64,000 bases of DNA from Cryptomeria japonica (Eukaryota; Streptophyta; Pinopsida; Cupressales; Cupressaceae): positions 329,122,802 to 329,186,801 of the forward strand of contig NC_081413.1 of NCBI RefSeq assembly GCF_030272615.1, in the 5' to 3' direction. Each line of letters starts with the position of its first letter. The first letter of the stretch is position 1. Below, in pieces: positions 1 to 10,920 of this stretch. The notes beneath the pieces are model-generated. The model ran no database searches. It was not told the origin of the DNA and saw nothing but the letters and a program-made list of their open reading frames with translations. The translations under genes were made by a program, and so were the position numbers.

Positions 1-16
1 ATCATCTGGTATGGTC

Positions 17-58
17 TGTTACCACTGCAACAAACCAGGGCACTTAGAAAAGTTTTGC
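17..58 (+). other. gag zinc knuckle (CCHC)
   Basis: Reads as C-x2-C-x4-H-x4-C (CYHCNKPGHLEKFC), the classic nucleocapsid zinc knuckle of retrotransposon Gag, which binds the element's RNA. The segment before it is outside the window. A short charged tail follows and ends near 235. This is the only recognisable gag part of the element. Confidence 0.75.
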
Positions 59-682
59 AGATCAAGAAATAACAGACCGGTTAGCTCCTTTAAGGATCAG
101 AAAGGCAAGTAGAAAGTTGATGTCGAGGAAACCAGAGAAGATATGAATCAGATTTGGAAAAAGAAAGGTGATGACTCGCCTGGAGAAGAAACTGTTCCTT
201 CACCCAGTGAAGAGAATCCAACACCAGTGACTTAAGCCTGTCTAACACGGCTAAGGGGAGCTTAATGGTAAAACATCTCCGGACCCCTTGTAAAATGAGC
301 AGGAAAGAATTTTTGAATTATAAAATTTTGGTGACTTTTTGTTAACGTGTTATCAACCAGTATTTCACTTAAGTGGTAAATAAAAATTAGGGTTTGTAAC
401 CTAAAGTGCGAGCATTTATTACAGTTGGTAAAGTGGATAAAAACAAGTTTTACTTTATCATTTTTACCCCCTTCTGAAAAAGAAATTTGAAGCAATTGCA
501 GAGCAGAACAAGATTGTCTTGTTGTCAATTGGAAAATTGTTTCGTGTTTAAAGAAATCAAGCTGAATCAAAAGTTGCAGAGAGGCGAACAGGTGTACATT
601 TGGACATTTCAACCGGGAAATGGAGCGACGTGCAAATACAACGTATTTCTTTGTATATCGCTTTGAAACTTGTTTAACTAGA

Positions 683-2233
683 ATGGCATCTTCTTCTAAG
701 TCTGTACAAAGGTTGATGCTCACTATTGAGCTTGAGGAAGCTCTAAAGGCAGATGAAATTATGTCTTATAATGCATTATTGCAAGTCCCGAGCGGTGTTG
801 TGGTCAAAGGTGACTTGTCCAACTATATAGATTACAAGATAGAAGATTTAGGAACTCTACACATCTCTACTCAGCTGAAATCACTTTGTAATAAGAGCAA
901 AAAAATTGAAACGAAATATGCTAGGGTTTTTGAAAAAGGGTTTCATAATGCTGCATATTTTCTTGAAGATTTTGAGGATGAACACATAAGAATCATCTTG
1001 AGTCGAGTCCACAGAGAGAATATGTATTTGGAAAGGACACATACAATAACCAAGGAAGCTATTAGGGCTGTAACGGGTTATTGCTCAATCGATGAAATTA
1101 TTATGTTAAGAAGAATTTCAAAGGATATTGTCTTCAAGTTAACCAGTTCTACATCAAATAAACATGATTTCTCTATCAACAATATTAGAAACCCTATGAT
1201 GAAACTTGCAGCAATGGTGATAGGCTACCGAGTATTCTACTCTAGTAGACTTAACAATGTTCCATCTGCAACAATTCACACAACACATAGAATGATTGTT
1301 GATAATGCAGACTATGATATTTGTGAAGCCATCAGAGACCAATTATTTCAAAATTTGAAATCCATTAAGAAGGAAAACACACAAAAGTTCAAATATGGTC
1401 AACTATTAGCCAGGTTATTTTTCTATTTTCAGAACTTCCTACCAGGTATTGGAGATATTGAATGGTCCAAGGAACAATCGATTAATGCACAGATCAAGTA
1501 CAACATTAAGGTTGTGAAGAATACTTTTTCAGTTGCTGTGAACAAGTATTTTAATGAATTTCAGAAAAAGATGAGCATGAGAATGAGGTTACCTGAAGAT
1601 GTGGTAAAACACTTTGCAAAAGACATAATCTTCACGGTTACCACTGACTTTTGCTTGATGCAAGCAATTGAACCTAGAGAAGAAGAGATGGAAGATATGA
1701 GCTATGAGGTTAATCATGATTTATTGGCCAGCTATGCTAATACTCTGTTAGCATCGCCTAAAGCTAAAAAGAAGGCAAAATTGGACATTGTGGTAGTCCA
1801 AGTTGCACCAACTAAAACCGATACTGCACCTATAGCTAAAGTGAAAGGAAAGCAAAAGAAGTCTAATGAAAAATCTCCTGTGAAAAAGACCACAAGGGTG
1901 ACTCGGAGTGTCCTAACCAAGAAGGAACCAACACCTAAAGAATATGTAATGAAGGAGAATGCACCAAAGAAGAGAAATTGGAAATTGATTTTGCAACCAG
2001 AGTTTGAGGGTACAGATTCTGAAGAAGAACCAAAGAAGGAAAAAGCAACCGACAGAACACCCAAGAAGGTAAAGGTAGTGCCGAAGGCAACTACACCTAT
2101 AGATATTGCTACCTACAAACCTGACACAGTCTTTGAGAGGACAATGAAGGCATTAGGAAGAAATAGGTTTGATAATGTCAAAGAACATTTTGATTCTTTC
2201 ACTAAAGATGAGCAGAAGCAAGTAATCCAATAG
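683..2233 (+). CDS. accessory ORF of the SIRE-like element (unknown function)
   Basis: This is an open frame of 516 codons from the ATG at 683; the frame also has an ATG at 620, but 683 (MASSSKSVQ) starts the compact part. Residues ~1-350 look like a helical globular domain with the sequence TKEAIRAVTGY followed by LRRISKDIV, a style I associate with plant 'mobile domain'-like transposon accessory proteins. I cannot name the family with certainty. Residues ~360-470 are lysine-rich and probably nuclear-targeting or nucleic-acid binding (KAKKKAKL, KVKGKQKKSNEKSPVKK), followed by an acidic patch. There is no catalytic motif. It lies where pol would be expected, between a gag zinc knuckle and the 3' LTR, so it is most likely element-borne. 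Function unknown. Confidence 0.5.
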   Translation: MASSSKSVQRLMLTIELEEALKADEIMSYNALLQVPSGVVVKGDLSNYIDYKIEDLGTLHISTQLKSLCNKSKKIETKYARVFEKGFHNAAYFLEDFEDEHIRIILSRVHRENMYLERTHTITKEAIRAVTGYCSIDEIIMLRRISKDIVFKLTSSTSNKHDFSINNIRNPMMKLAAMVIGYRVFYSSRLNNVPSATIHTTHRMIVDNADYDICEAIRDQLFQNLKSIKKENTQKFKYGQLLARLFFYFQNFLPGIGDIEWSKEQSINAQIKYNIKVVKNTFSVAVNKYFNEFQKKMSMRMRLPEDVVKHFAKDIIFTVTTDFCLMQAIEPREEEMEDMSYEVNHDLLASYANTLLASPKAKKKAKLDIVVVQVAPTKTDTAPIAKVKGKQKKSNEKSPVKKTTRVTRSVLTKKEPTPKEYVMKENAPKKRNWKLILQPEFEGTDSEEEPKKEKATDRTPKKVKVVPKATTPIDIATYKPDTVFERTMKALGRNRFDNVKEHFDSFTKDEQKQVIQ

Positions 2234-2245
2234 GTAATTACTTAT

Positions 2246-3820
2246 TTGGGTCATTACAATAGATTTCCACATGATTTGGAGAAACATATTTCAATCTCTT
2301 TGTATAATACTCTACTAGATAAATGGGAGGAAGCAATTCAATTGGAAAAGAAGATTATTGATGAAATATTTGCACAGTATTTTCCCAATCTATCATCGGA
2401 TGGAATTAGTGCTTTAATTGATAAATTCAAAGTATATTTTGATTTTAAAGTGAGAAGATTGAAGCTTCTTAATGCAAAAAGGTCAGTTGTTGAGTCTGCG
2501 ACATATCAGCTAGCCTGTGTAATCAAAAATAGGGAAGAAGTCATCCACTCTAGAAATAAGGATGATACTACAAATGATGTTCCTCGACCGAAAATGGATG
2601 AATAGGAAATTGTTCAAGCTGACGTAGTCTATCCAATCAAGAAGAAGGATGATTCTATTATTCTTGTTGATGAAGATGTTTAGGACATAGTAGACCTATC
2701 TAAAGACATTACTAAACCAAATATGGATCCTCTTACAATCACTGAAGTACATGTTACATTAGTTGAACAACTGGGTATTCAACTCATAGTGGACAATGAA
2801 CCGACAACTGAACAACTGGAGAAACCCCAATCTCCACCGGTAATTGAAACTACTCAAAAGGAGTCTACTGAGGAAGCTGTCACTCAGCTAACTAAAGATA
2901 CAATAAAGAAGAACACAAAAAGATCTATCATTAAGAGTGTACCCCTGAACCGGCAAAACAAAAACTACTTGAAGATGATGATGATGATTCTTTAAGTATC
3001 TCAGGACCCATTGACATGAACACTTTGAGTGCATCAGAAATGATGAAGATTGCTAATGTTATGCAATCTCGAGCATACAAGAAGAGACTGAAAGAGAAAA
3101 GGATTGAAGCAAAGACAATCTAGAATGCAATAGAATTTTTTTTTGGTTTACTACCGGAAACACCTGTTGCACATCTTCTTACACCCATCAGTAAACTTGG
3201 TCAGCTAGCTGTAGATGCATCTGATCAAATCAAATCACTTGAAGATGCTGCTCAAATGTTTGCTGAGAAGAGCCACAAGAAGAAATATGGAGATAAACTG
3301 GCTAAGAACATTGAAAGTGGCAAAATGGTTTTATCTCATAATGGAAGTCTGTTGAAGAAAGCTATTGAATCTAGAGGGAAGTATATTGCCTCTACCTCCA
3401 ATGTTACTTTCTTTTACTTTGACATTTCTAAGAGTCAAGATGAAACCGAGCAGGAAATGGAAATGTTATGCAAAGCATATGTCCCACTCCAGGACTCCAT
3501 TCATGCCTTTAACCGGTCTATAGATGATTTGCATGACAGACTAAACAGGAATGATAATGAGAAGGCTAAGAGATTTCGATCTCTAAGAGAGCTCAAGAGT
3601 CAGCTCACCTCGCAAGTCGACATTTTTCAGAGAGCCTACTCCAATGCAGAAGCTTTTCTTGCTACTCATGAAACCTGCACACTAGACTCAATGGAATAAT
3701 TCTATTCCCAGTTGATGTCTACCTCTGAGTACATTGCTAACATATTGGAATCATGCGAAAATGCTTTACCCCAGATGAAGCAGAATTTCAATGATATTTT
3801 TATGAGACTAGCCAATGTAT
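2246..3820 (+). pseudogene. 3' accessory coding remnant, coiled-coil type
   Basis: Several frames follow the large accessory ORF closely. They are rich in Glu, Lys, Ser and Leu and look like a mostly helical, partly coiled-coil region. The clearest piece is 3256-3699, with heptad-like spacing of Leu/Ile and a QDETEQEMEML stretch. Codon texture continues that of the upstream ORF, so this is probably its eroded C-terminal part or a partner ORF. A similar coding style recurs in the sister element at 4886-5990. It is a fossil with a few breaks. No function can be assigned. Confidence 0.4.
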
Positions 3821-4095
3821 GAACCTTTAAAAAAAAAAAACTTGTAATATATGTTGAACACTTTGATACAGATTTTCTATATATTTGTATATATTTTAGT
3901 TTATCATTTTGGCATTGTTGTCAAAGGGGGAGTAATAATATGTATGTGTGTTTTTGAAAATTTTGTATTTATGCATGCATTAAGGGAGTATTGCATTGAA
4001 AGGGGAATATGAGTACATATGTAAATATGTTGTGTATGCACACTTAGCGGTATTGTATTACTCTAATTTTTTTTTAAAGTGTTGCCATCAATGCC

Positions 4096-4107
4096 AAAGG
4101 GGGGAGA
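4096..4107 (+). promoter_or_regulatory. polypurine tract of SIRE-like element
   Basis: The run aaaggggggaga lies two bases before a TG that starts the LTR. A second purine stretch, caaagggggagta, lies ~190 bp upstream. Polypurine tracts prime plus-strand DNA synthesis in LTR elements. The same paired arrangement is seen at 5940-6112, supporting a common family. Confidence 0.7.
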
Positions 4108-4108
4108 T

Positions 4109-4885
4109 TGTTGGCTTGATGATGATTGCAATGTATTCATCACTTGTTGTCATTGATGAAACACTCTCACACACACATATGATTGCATTGACTACCGGTG
4201 TAACTTCATTGGTTTACACTGTTAACCGGTATGTTTAAGGTCTATCTCTAACCGGTACTCTGTGTCAACCCGTATGTGCTTAAGAGATAACCTGTGGTTA
4301 CATTAAGTCGACATCAAAATGAAGATGAAAATGAAGATGGAGATCAAACAGAAGATTCCAGGACAACGGTTCACATGTTTTGTTCCAACCAGTATTGACT
4401 GTTCTAACCGGTATCTGATTTTGTGATGAGTTACCAACACCGTTTTCTTGACGATCATTTTTGTGATGAGTTATGTTTACTTGTCTAGATACACTACACC
4501 TGGGAAATTGTCTTTTGATTTCCTATGGCCGACATAAGATTTGTATGCCTATTTAAAGACATCTTAGTGAATCACTTAAAAGAAAGAACTGATATAAAAG
4601 AGGATTTTATGCGAATACTAATATGCATAAAGAGTGAAAGCTTTTGTTAAAGAGCGAAAATTGTTAAGATGAAGAGCACTGTTGAATGTACTTAGAATGA
4701 TCTGATCAAGCAAGTCTTGTGCTACTCAGAACAGATCAAACCTTTCTTGTTGTTTTCTAATCATTACAACATAATCAAATCCCCTAACCAGGTAAGCTCT
4801 AACAAGCTTCATTGTACAAATCCTCTAACAAGGTGATCCATTAGTTTGGATTCTCAAATCCTCCAATGGTAGACAGTTTTGCAAT
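4109..4885 (+). repeat. 3' LTR of SIRE-like element, truncated
   Basis: Starts TGTTGGCTTG right after the polypurine tract. It contains four or five ACCGGT-type motifs between 4190 and 4420 and the shared stretch around 4808-4840 (cctctaacaaggtgat) that is also found, reversed, in the solo LTR at 54048-55231. The terminal part present in the solo LTR (ending ...attcatca) is missing here; the sequence passes into coding-like DNA of the next element near 4870-4890. The right boundary is approximate. Confidence 0.6.
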
Positions 4886-6112
4886 CCCTAAGATTCATAA
4901 GGATGATACTGCACCAAGTGGCAACACCTGTGCATAAGATAAAGGGGATGGAGCAGAGAAAAAGGAACCTGAGAAATCTTAAGTAAAGGATGCTGAGGTA
5001 GACAAGGGTAAAGGAGTTGTTGATCCGACAATTGACACTCCTGCAGTCTCAAGGACCCCACCTCAAATTTCTATTAATCTAGATGGTCCTCTTAACCTTG
5101 GATAGATGTCTCCTACCGAGAAGCTCATGCTTGCAGCAACTGTTTAAGCACAGGCCAGTCAAGATCTAGTCAAATCTGAATCCGAAGATAAAAAGCTTAT
5201 TTTGATGTCAATTGATGTTTTGTAGAAGGTGGCTCTGAATGTATAATTAGATTCTAATGATAGCCCCTCTGGTAAATTGTTACAATTGTTTAATAGTTTA
5301 AATACCAGTTTTGATTCTTTAGAAAAGTCTACTACTAAGAGAGTTTTGGATAGATTTAAGAAAGTAAGAATGCAGACATCCCGAAAGTTGATTGAAGATG
5401 ATAGAGTGAGATTGAATAAAGGTTTGTAGGTTATTTCAGATACATTGACAAAAGGTGGTAATCTGTATAAGTCTTGTCTAATTTTTCTCAAATTCATTGT
5501 AGATATAGACAAGTAAATAAGTGTTTGCCAGGGCAAACTTGCTAGTATTTCACAGTCCTTTGATCCCAATGTAGCTCCAACCAACAGTGTTGAAGGACAT
5601 ATTTTGGCTCTAAATGATCAGATCTCGAGCCTCAATGAGGACAAGGACAAAATTTTGAGGATAATTGGCGAACTCCGGAACTTGATTGGACACCATGTTA
5701 AGCAATAAGGTAGACTATATGAAGGCAATGGCTCAACTTGTGTCATTTGATTCGAAGGAAGTAGATATTCATGCAACTATATTTAGTGCATTCATTAGAG
5801 TCTTGGATAACTTGAAGAGTGGGTGGGACACTCACCTAGGATTTTTGAAGACCTTTTTTGCTGACATCTTCAAGTATTTGAAAGTCTCCAACAGGTATCT
5901 CTGTATACAAATTTTGGACAACACCCCATCTTTGGCATTGTTGTCAAATGGGGAGAGACAAGGTGAAAAATGTACAATATAGACGAGTGTAATTACAAGT
6001 TTCAAAATTCTTTGTCTAAGGGGGAGCCTTAGAAATTCTTTTGATCTGGTGTACAGTTCTCAAATCTTAGCCATTTTTCATGAGTGTTGCCATCAATGCC
6101 AAAGGGGGAGAT
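4886..6112 (+). mobile_element. second SIRE-like element, 3' internal remnant
   Basis: Coding-like remnant with the same style as the accessory region upstream: Lys/Glu/Ser-rich, with coiled-coil-like pieces such as LNDQISSLNEDKDKIL near 5610-5660. It is followed by the family's signature of two purine-rich tracts (5940-5960 and 6101-6111). Its 3' LTR starts at 6113 but is cut after 12 bases by the chromovirus, and continues at 16181. It is eroded, with on the order of ten breaks. Only the 3' end of the element is present. Confidence 0.5.
6101..6111 (+). promoter_or_regulatory. polypurine tract of second SIRE-like element
   Basis: aaagggggaga directly before TGTTGGCACTTG, matching the tract at 4096-4107 including the preceding 'ccatcaatgcc'. 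Confidence 0.65.
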
Positions 6113-6124
6113 TGTTGGCACTTG
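6113..6124 (+). repeat. first bases of a SIRE-like 3' LTR, split by insertion
   Basis: Twelve bases (tgttggcacttg) follow the polypurine tract before the reversed chromovirus LTR end at 6125. The rest of the LTR is best placed at 16181-17125, which has the family's interior and 3' end but lacks this start. The two flanking pentamers (acttg and aatcg) agree at three of five positions, so a target-site duplication is only weakly supported. Confidence 0.45.
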
Positions 6125-7284
6125 TGTAAAGACGTCAGTTTGGGATCTAACCCTAAACTACACTTTATTCATAAATAAACTTAAAATTTCAATCTCTAAG
6201 CCTATTTTATACAAATATACGCAAACATCGAATATATATATCATATTAATGCTCATGAATAATATAATATCCAATATAAAGAAATTCAGATTTTCTACTT
6301 AGGCTTTCAATTTAGCCTTAAGATTATACAAGAAGATACATCCGTCGATCTTCAGTCTGAGTCGCTTCCTTCTGTCTTTCAAACGCAGACGAGAACAAGA
6401 GTCAGGCGCTTTTTCCGCCCAACCTTGAAGCTTACGCTTCCCCAGAATTATTGGTCAATCAAGAATACCCGACCCTGCACGAATTGGTTTAACCAAATAA
6501 TTCGAAAGCAAGAGGGAATCTGGTGCATGCCTAGATGATATATGCATTTTCATTTTTCCTACTTCATTCTAAGAAACAAGCATTCGCTATCATACTAGGA
6601 TGTGGTAGAGAGTATAAATAAGGAATTTCCATCTTTTTCTATGGAAAATTCTAACAATAACTCGGTCGAGTATATGCCATGCACAGCAAAATAATAGTTG
6701 GAAAAAGCAACTATTCTCTCTAAAGCATCCACTTTCGGCACTCGTTCCGAAAGGTAAATTTTTTCATCTCAAGCTTAACCCTAGCTTGATTCCCACAAAC
6801 ACAAATTCTTTTGAGAATACAATCTTTCTTTTAAAATAAAAATAGAGATATCAATTTTGTCGCTTACTAATCATTACTTGTCTAATCTATCTTTCAAAGA
6901 CAATCTTTCAAAAAAAACGATATGCCTTTTATAAGCAAACTCTTAAAATCAATCTTTCGTCTATCATAAAGTACATAAAATAGAAGGTGTTAAACATGTA
7001 TGAGAATAATCTCATATGTTAACAAAAGTACGTAAACACATTAAAAAAAAAAAGAATTAAAAACTAAATATTTTTGTGGAAAGTACGATATTATCTACCT
7101 CTTTTCTCTAAACTCTTTTCTTTTATTCCATAATGGTTTAAAAAGCTTTCCAAATACAATATTAATAATCGATACCCATTTGGACGTACGTATCTATTAA
7201 CTAAACTTCCTTTTTAACACATTTTATACCAAATTTAATGAATAAAGTAAAACGAAATGAAAAACAAAAGATGCTAACCTCTTA
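6125..7284 (-). repeat. reversed LTR-like 3' portion of the chromovirus
   Basis: The first 12 bases (tgtaaagacgtc) are the exact reverse complement of gacgtctttaca at 8350-8361, which sits three bases before the primer binding site and is therefore an LTR 3' end. The rest is AT-rich with no coding signal and runs up to the reversed pol segment. A plus-strand TATA-like motif (gagtataaataagg) lies near 6610. Similarity to the LTR arms at 14037-16180 is not obvious, so how much of this is LTR is uncertain. Confidence 0.45.
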
Positions 7285-8347
7285 TATAATTTTCATCTTC
7301 GGAAAGATTCTGCAACACTTGTTGCTTCAAATTTGTCCTTGTTGTTTCAAATTTTTCCTTGTTGTAGCCATTGCAGATAGGTGTCTTCTTCTGCTGAGAG
7401 CATCAACTACTCTATTTTCCTTCCCATGGATATATTCAATACCAAAGTCATACTCAGTTAGAAATTCAAGCCACCTTCTTTGTCTTGCATTTAGGTTAGG
7501 TTGTGTAAAAATATACTTCAATCCTAAATGATCCGTTTTAAGCTCAAAAGGCTTCCCTAAAAGGTAATGCCTCCACATTTGTAACGCATGCACAATAGCT
7601 AGTAGTTCTAAAACATGCGGAGCATAATTCATCTCATATTGCTTTAGCTTTCGTGATTCATATGCAACCACTTTTCCTTCTTGCATCAATACTGCTCCCA
7701 CACCTTCACCCGAGGCATCTGTAATCACTACAAAATGTCCGTTGGGATCTGGTATTGTTAATACTGGTGTTGTTGTCAATTTCTGCTTCAGGAGTTGAAA
7801 TGATTCCTCACATTTCTCAGTCCATTCAAACCTTTTCTCCTTTTTCTGAAGTGAGGTAATTGGTGCCGCTATCCTGGAAAATCCTTCCACATATTTTCTA
7901 TAATATCCTGCAAGTCCCATAAAACTTCAAACTTCTGAAACATTCTGGGGTGTTGGCCAATCTACTATTGCTTCTATCTTTGCAGGATCAACTGAAATTC
8001 CTTCGGCGGATATGACATGACCTAAGTATTGTACCTTTTCCTGGAAGAAGGCACACTTAGAGAATTTTCCATAAAGTTTACGATCTCTCAATCATTGCAA
8101 AACTATCCTCAGGTGCTTCTTATGTTCTTCCTCATTCTTAGAATAGATCAATATGTCATCAATGAAGATTAAAATAAAGTCATCCAAGTATTCTCTGAAA
8201 ATACTATTCATGAGGTTCATGAATGCTGCTGGGGCATTAGTTAAACCAAATGGTACAATTGTGAATTCATAGTGCCCATATCTTGTTTGGAATGCAGTTT
8301 TAGGAATATCTTCATCCTTAATCCTTAACTAATGATATCCAGATCGA
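7285..8347 (-). pseudogene. reversed RT/RNase H fragment of the chromovirus
   Basis: On the minus strand this reads the end of reverse transcriptase and RNase H (TDASGEGVGAVLMQEGK, KTDHLGLKYIFTQPN). It is closely similar to the plus-strand copy at ~11404-12455 and extends to the same points on both sides, so it is a ~1.05 kb inverted duplicate within one element rather than an unrelated relic. It contains a small internal tandem duplication near 7325-7360. Fossil. Confidence 0.75.
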
Positions 8348-8364
8348 AAGACGTCTTTACATTT

Positions 8365-8377
8365 TGGTATCAGAGCC
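8365..8377 (+). promoter_or_regulatory. primer binding site, initiator tRNA-Met type
   Basis: TGGTATCAGAGCC is the standard plant LTR-element primer site complementary to the 3' end of initiator tRNA-Met. It lies three bases after the presumed LTR end (...gtctttaca). Confidence 0.85.
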
Positions 8378-8457
8378 TAGGTTTTATAACACTAGGACCT
8401 ATATGAATCACTTCACTAAGATAAATCTGGAAATTAATAGCTTTATGTTTTTCAGAA

Positions 8458-8820
8458 ATGGTTCGCACCAAGCAGACAGCCCGAAAGTCGGTAGGAGTAT
8501 TTGCCCATTACCTGAGGGTTAAAAAGGATCCTCAATCACCTATTAAGCCGATTTTGGATGATGCTCCTTTTGAAGCAAAACCAGTTCTAGAAAAGAATAT
8601 TGTAATAGGAAAGGACACTGTAGAATGTCATACTGAGAATAATATCCCTGAAAAGGAGAAGGAGCCTGAGTTGGAGTATTCACCTATCAGGCCCATAGTG
8701 ATCAGTTTTGAGGAATCTGAGGGCTACACCCCTCTAAGTGAGATTGAATCAGATGGATATACCCCATTAAGTCCGAATGAGTCAGAAGAATCCACTTCCC
8801 TAACTCCTCTCAATAAGTGA
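8458..8820 (+). CDS. leader ORF with histone H3-tail mimic
   Basis: A 120-codon open frame between the primer site and gag. Residues 1-11 are MVRTKQTARKS. Residues 3-11 (RTKQTARKS) are identical to the N-terminal tail of histone H3 from R2 to S10, including K4, R8 and K9, with Val in place of Ala1. Similarity stops after residue 13. The rest is short basic/proline-rich sequence (LRVKKDPQSPIKP), then an acidic C-terminus with repeated GYTPLS units (GYTPLSEIES, GYTPLSPNES) ending in TSLTPL. The initiator Met should be removed because Val is small, exposing the mimic. The DNA of the first 11 codons also looks like a plant H3 gene. The element's integrase ends in a chromodomain, a family that binds methylated H3 tails. 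Small leader ORFs are not standard in Tekay elements. A functional role is inference; capture of an H3 gene start is the simplest origin. Confidence 0.6.
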   Translation: MVRTKQTARKSVGVFAHYLRVKKDPQSPIKPILDDAPFEAKPVLEKNIVIGKDTVECHTENNIPEKEKEPELEYSPIRPIVISFEESEGYTPLSEIESDGYTPLSPNESEESTSLTPLNK

Positions 8821-9458
8821 TGTAATGTGTTACAACACTTCAATAAAATGTCTTCCCTTCTACTATAAGAATAAGGATGTAATCCATTCTACTATAAAAT
8901 AAAGGTGTATTCTCATCTTCTATTATCAATAAAGATGTCTCCTATACTATTTTGAGTTAAAATTGTGTATTCCTTAATGATATCTATATATATGTACTTG
9001 GAACCTAACTTATATAGTAAATGGGAAAGAAGTAGAATGGAATTATTTGATATTGTTATGTTTTAAATTTATATTGTTTTTCTTAATTATTCAATAGGAG
9101 TATTAAACTCTCTAGTTGCTTTATAAGGCTATAAGTTAGGGAATATTATAAAAGTTATGAAAGATTGGTGCTAGGATAGATCTTTAGTTTTCATATTGGA
9201 AAAATTCTAGGGATGGGGATAATCAATTTTCTTTTAGGTTTCCTAAACATCTAATGTGCTATTTCATTGCATCTTTAGATGATTTGGAGAGTTTGATAGA
9301 ATTTTTAATCTCTATTATTTGCACTTCTATTTTTTTTTAAATTTGGGTGATTGCAGTTTTTTTTAAGAAATCCTAATAGGAAAGACGTAACATAACAAAT
9401 ATGTCTCTTATCGCTAAGAATTATCAATATCTCCCTGTTGCAGAATTAATATCTAGAA
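8821..9458 (+). other. chromovirus leader between small ORF and gag
   Basis: AT-rich, no coding signal. It starts with three imperfect repeats of 'cttctactat(a)a...aagatgt' (8870-8940). It then runs AT-rich to the gag ATG at 9459. Confidence 0.4.
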
Positions 9459-10590
9459 ATGGTCTCAAGAACCACAAGGGCAGGGTCAAGTGATGGGAAC
9501 GAAAGGTTCGATCAAATTCTTGATCTGCTCAATCAGCAAAGTGCAAGGATGAATGATCTCGAACAAGAGGTTTGAAGGGTCGGAGAAGTCCGACAAGAAG
9601 CGCCAAGGGCTGAGGAGCAACCCGACAACCAAGCCAGAATAGAGGAAGAGCTGGCAAAGGATTTAAAAAGGATAGCCCCGCCAAAGTTTGATGGAAAAAC
9701 AATTGGCGATGGTGTAGAGGCATGGGTCATTGAAATGGAGAAATATTTTGGTCTCCTCAACATGTCAAATGAAACCAAGGCAGTTTGGGCTGCTTATCAG
9801 TTGTTTGGTGAAGCTGCTACTTGGTGGGAAAATGAAAAGTCAGAAAGGAAACTAAAACCAAGAGAGATCACTTGGGACTTGTTTTTACAATCCTTCAGGA
9901 AAAGATGGCTTCCACAATTATTCTTCGACAAGAAGATGACAGAATTTCAAAACCTTACTCAAGGTAGTATGTCGGTAACACAGTACTGGGAGAAATTTAC
10001 TAATCTCCTTAAGTACGTTCCGCAATACCAGATGGATGAAAGGTTCCGCATTCAGAAGTTCATTTTCTGATTAAGAACCCATATAGGAGCAGAGGTGGAC
10101 ATCCATAACCCATTAACCATGGAGGAGGTATTTGAAAAGGCGACTAAGCAAGAGCAGAAGTTACAACAGTTGGGGAACCTCCGAAAGAATGAGAACAACC
10201 GACCGAATTGTGGGAATAGAAATTTCCAAAGGAATCACAATGGAAACAATCGGCAGATAAGAAATCTTAAGAGGGGACCCAACACCCAGGAAAAAGGAAA
10301 AGAAATCAGTATGGAAATAAGAAGGCAAACTATAACACCAATGCTCGACAAAACATGGACAGAGGAAGGTCAGGTGGCCATCCTGGTCCTAGGGATGGGT
10401 GTTATAATTGTGGAGGAAATCATTACGCCTCCAATTGTCCACAACGTACACCAGCATAGAGAGGATCATATCAGCAAGGAGCCCCTCAACATCAGATTCA
10501 CGTTGTTGTCGACAATCGTCAAGATGAATTCCAAGCTGCACCTATCCAGATCACGGGTAAGCTTTTTGGACAAACATTTTCTATTTTAAT
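9459..10590 (+). pseudogene. chromovirus gag
   Basis: Starts at ATG 9459 (MVSRTTRAGSS). It contains the Retrotrans_gag capsid-like core (AAYQLFGEAATWWENEKSE, then FLQSFRKRWLPQ and MTEFQNLTQGSMSVTQYW), an Asn/Arg-rich linker and a CCHC zinc knuckle (CYNCGGNHYASNCPQ) near 10400-10440. Gag forms the virus-like particle and packages RNA. The plus-strand order gag-protease-RT follows the Ty3/gypsy plan. Broken in a few places. Confidence 0.85.
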
Positions 10591-10920
10591 AGATACGGGA
10601 GCTACTGAATGTTTTGTTGATCCACAAGTAGTTTCTAGAATATCTGCTAAACTTGGTTATATTTCAAATTCATGGATGGTTCAATATGGAAATCGAGCAG
10701 AAAAGAGGCTAGATACTTGTCTATTTTGCAATGAATTAGAACTTCCTAATTTCCAAACCCAAGTTAACCTTTATGTTGCACCACTAGGATCATATGATGT
10801 GATCTTAGGTACTAATTGGTTGACTGAACATAAAGCCATAGTGAACTGTGAAGATAAGGTCATTAGTTGCATGGATGATTTTGGGAATTCCGTTGAAATT
10901 ATCGGATCTCAAAGTCCTCT
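10561..10920 (+). pseudogene. chromovirus aspartic protease
   Basis: The active-site motif ILIDTGATECFVD lies near 10586-10625, followed by the flap and C-terminal part including YDVILGTNWL near 10795-10825. It would cleave the polyprotein. It continues directly from gag into the RT linker. Confidence 0.8.

Larger units (their letters stand above)
1..4885 (+). mobile_element. Copia/SIRE-like LTR element without pol, 3' part
   Basis: The left edge of the window lies inside an LTR retrotransposon. In order it shows a retroviral-type zinc knuckle, a long accessory ORF region, two purine-rich stretches typical of this group, a polypurine tract and the start of the 3' LTR. No protease, integrase or reverse transcriptase can be read between the zinc knuckle and the LTR, so this looks like a non-autonomous element that kept part of gag and carries accessory coding sequence instead of pol. 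The LTR resembles those at 16181-17125 and 54048-55231 (rich in ACCGGT, shared motif around 'cctctaacaaggtgat'). It is broken in roughly half a dozen places and its LTR is truncated. The Copia/SIRE label is inferred from the LTR and polypurine style, not from pol. Confidence 0.6.

Noticed and set aside
8347-8358. 12-bp palindrome aaagacgtcttt as an operator
   Set aside because: It forms at the junction between the reversed pol fragment and the LTR end, so it is probably a rearrangement product.
8458-8490. A genuine histone H3 gene
   Set aside because: Only the first ~11 codons match H3; the histone fold is absent and the ORF is 120 codons of unrelated sequence.
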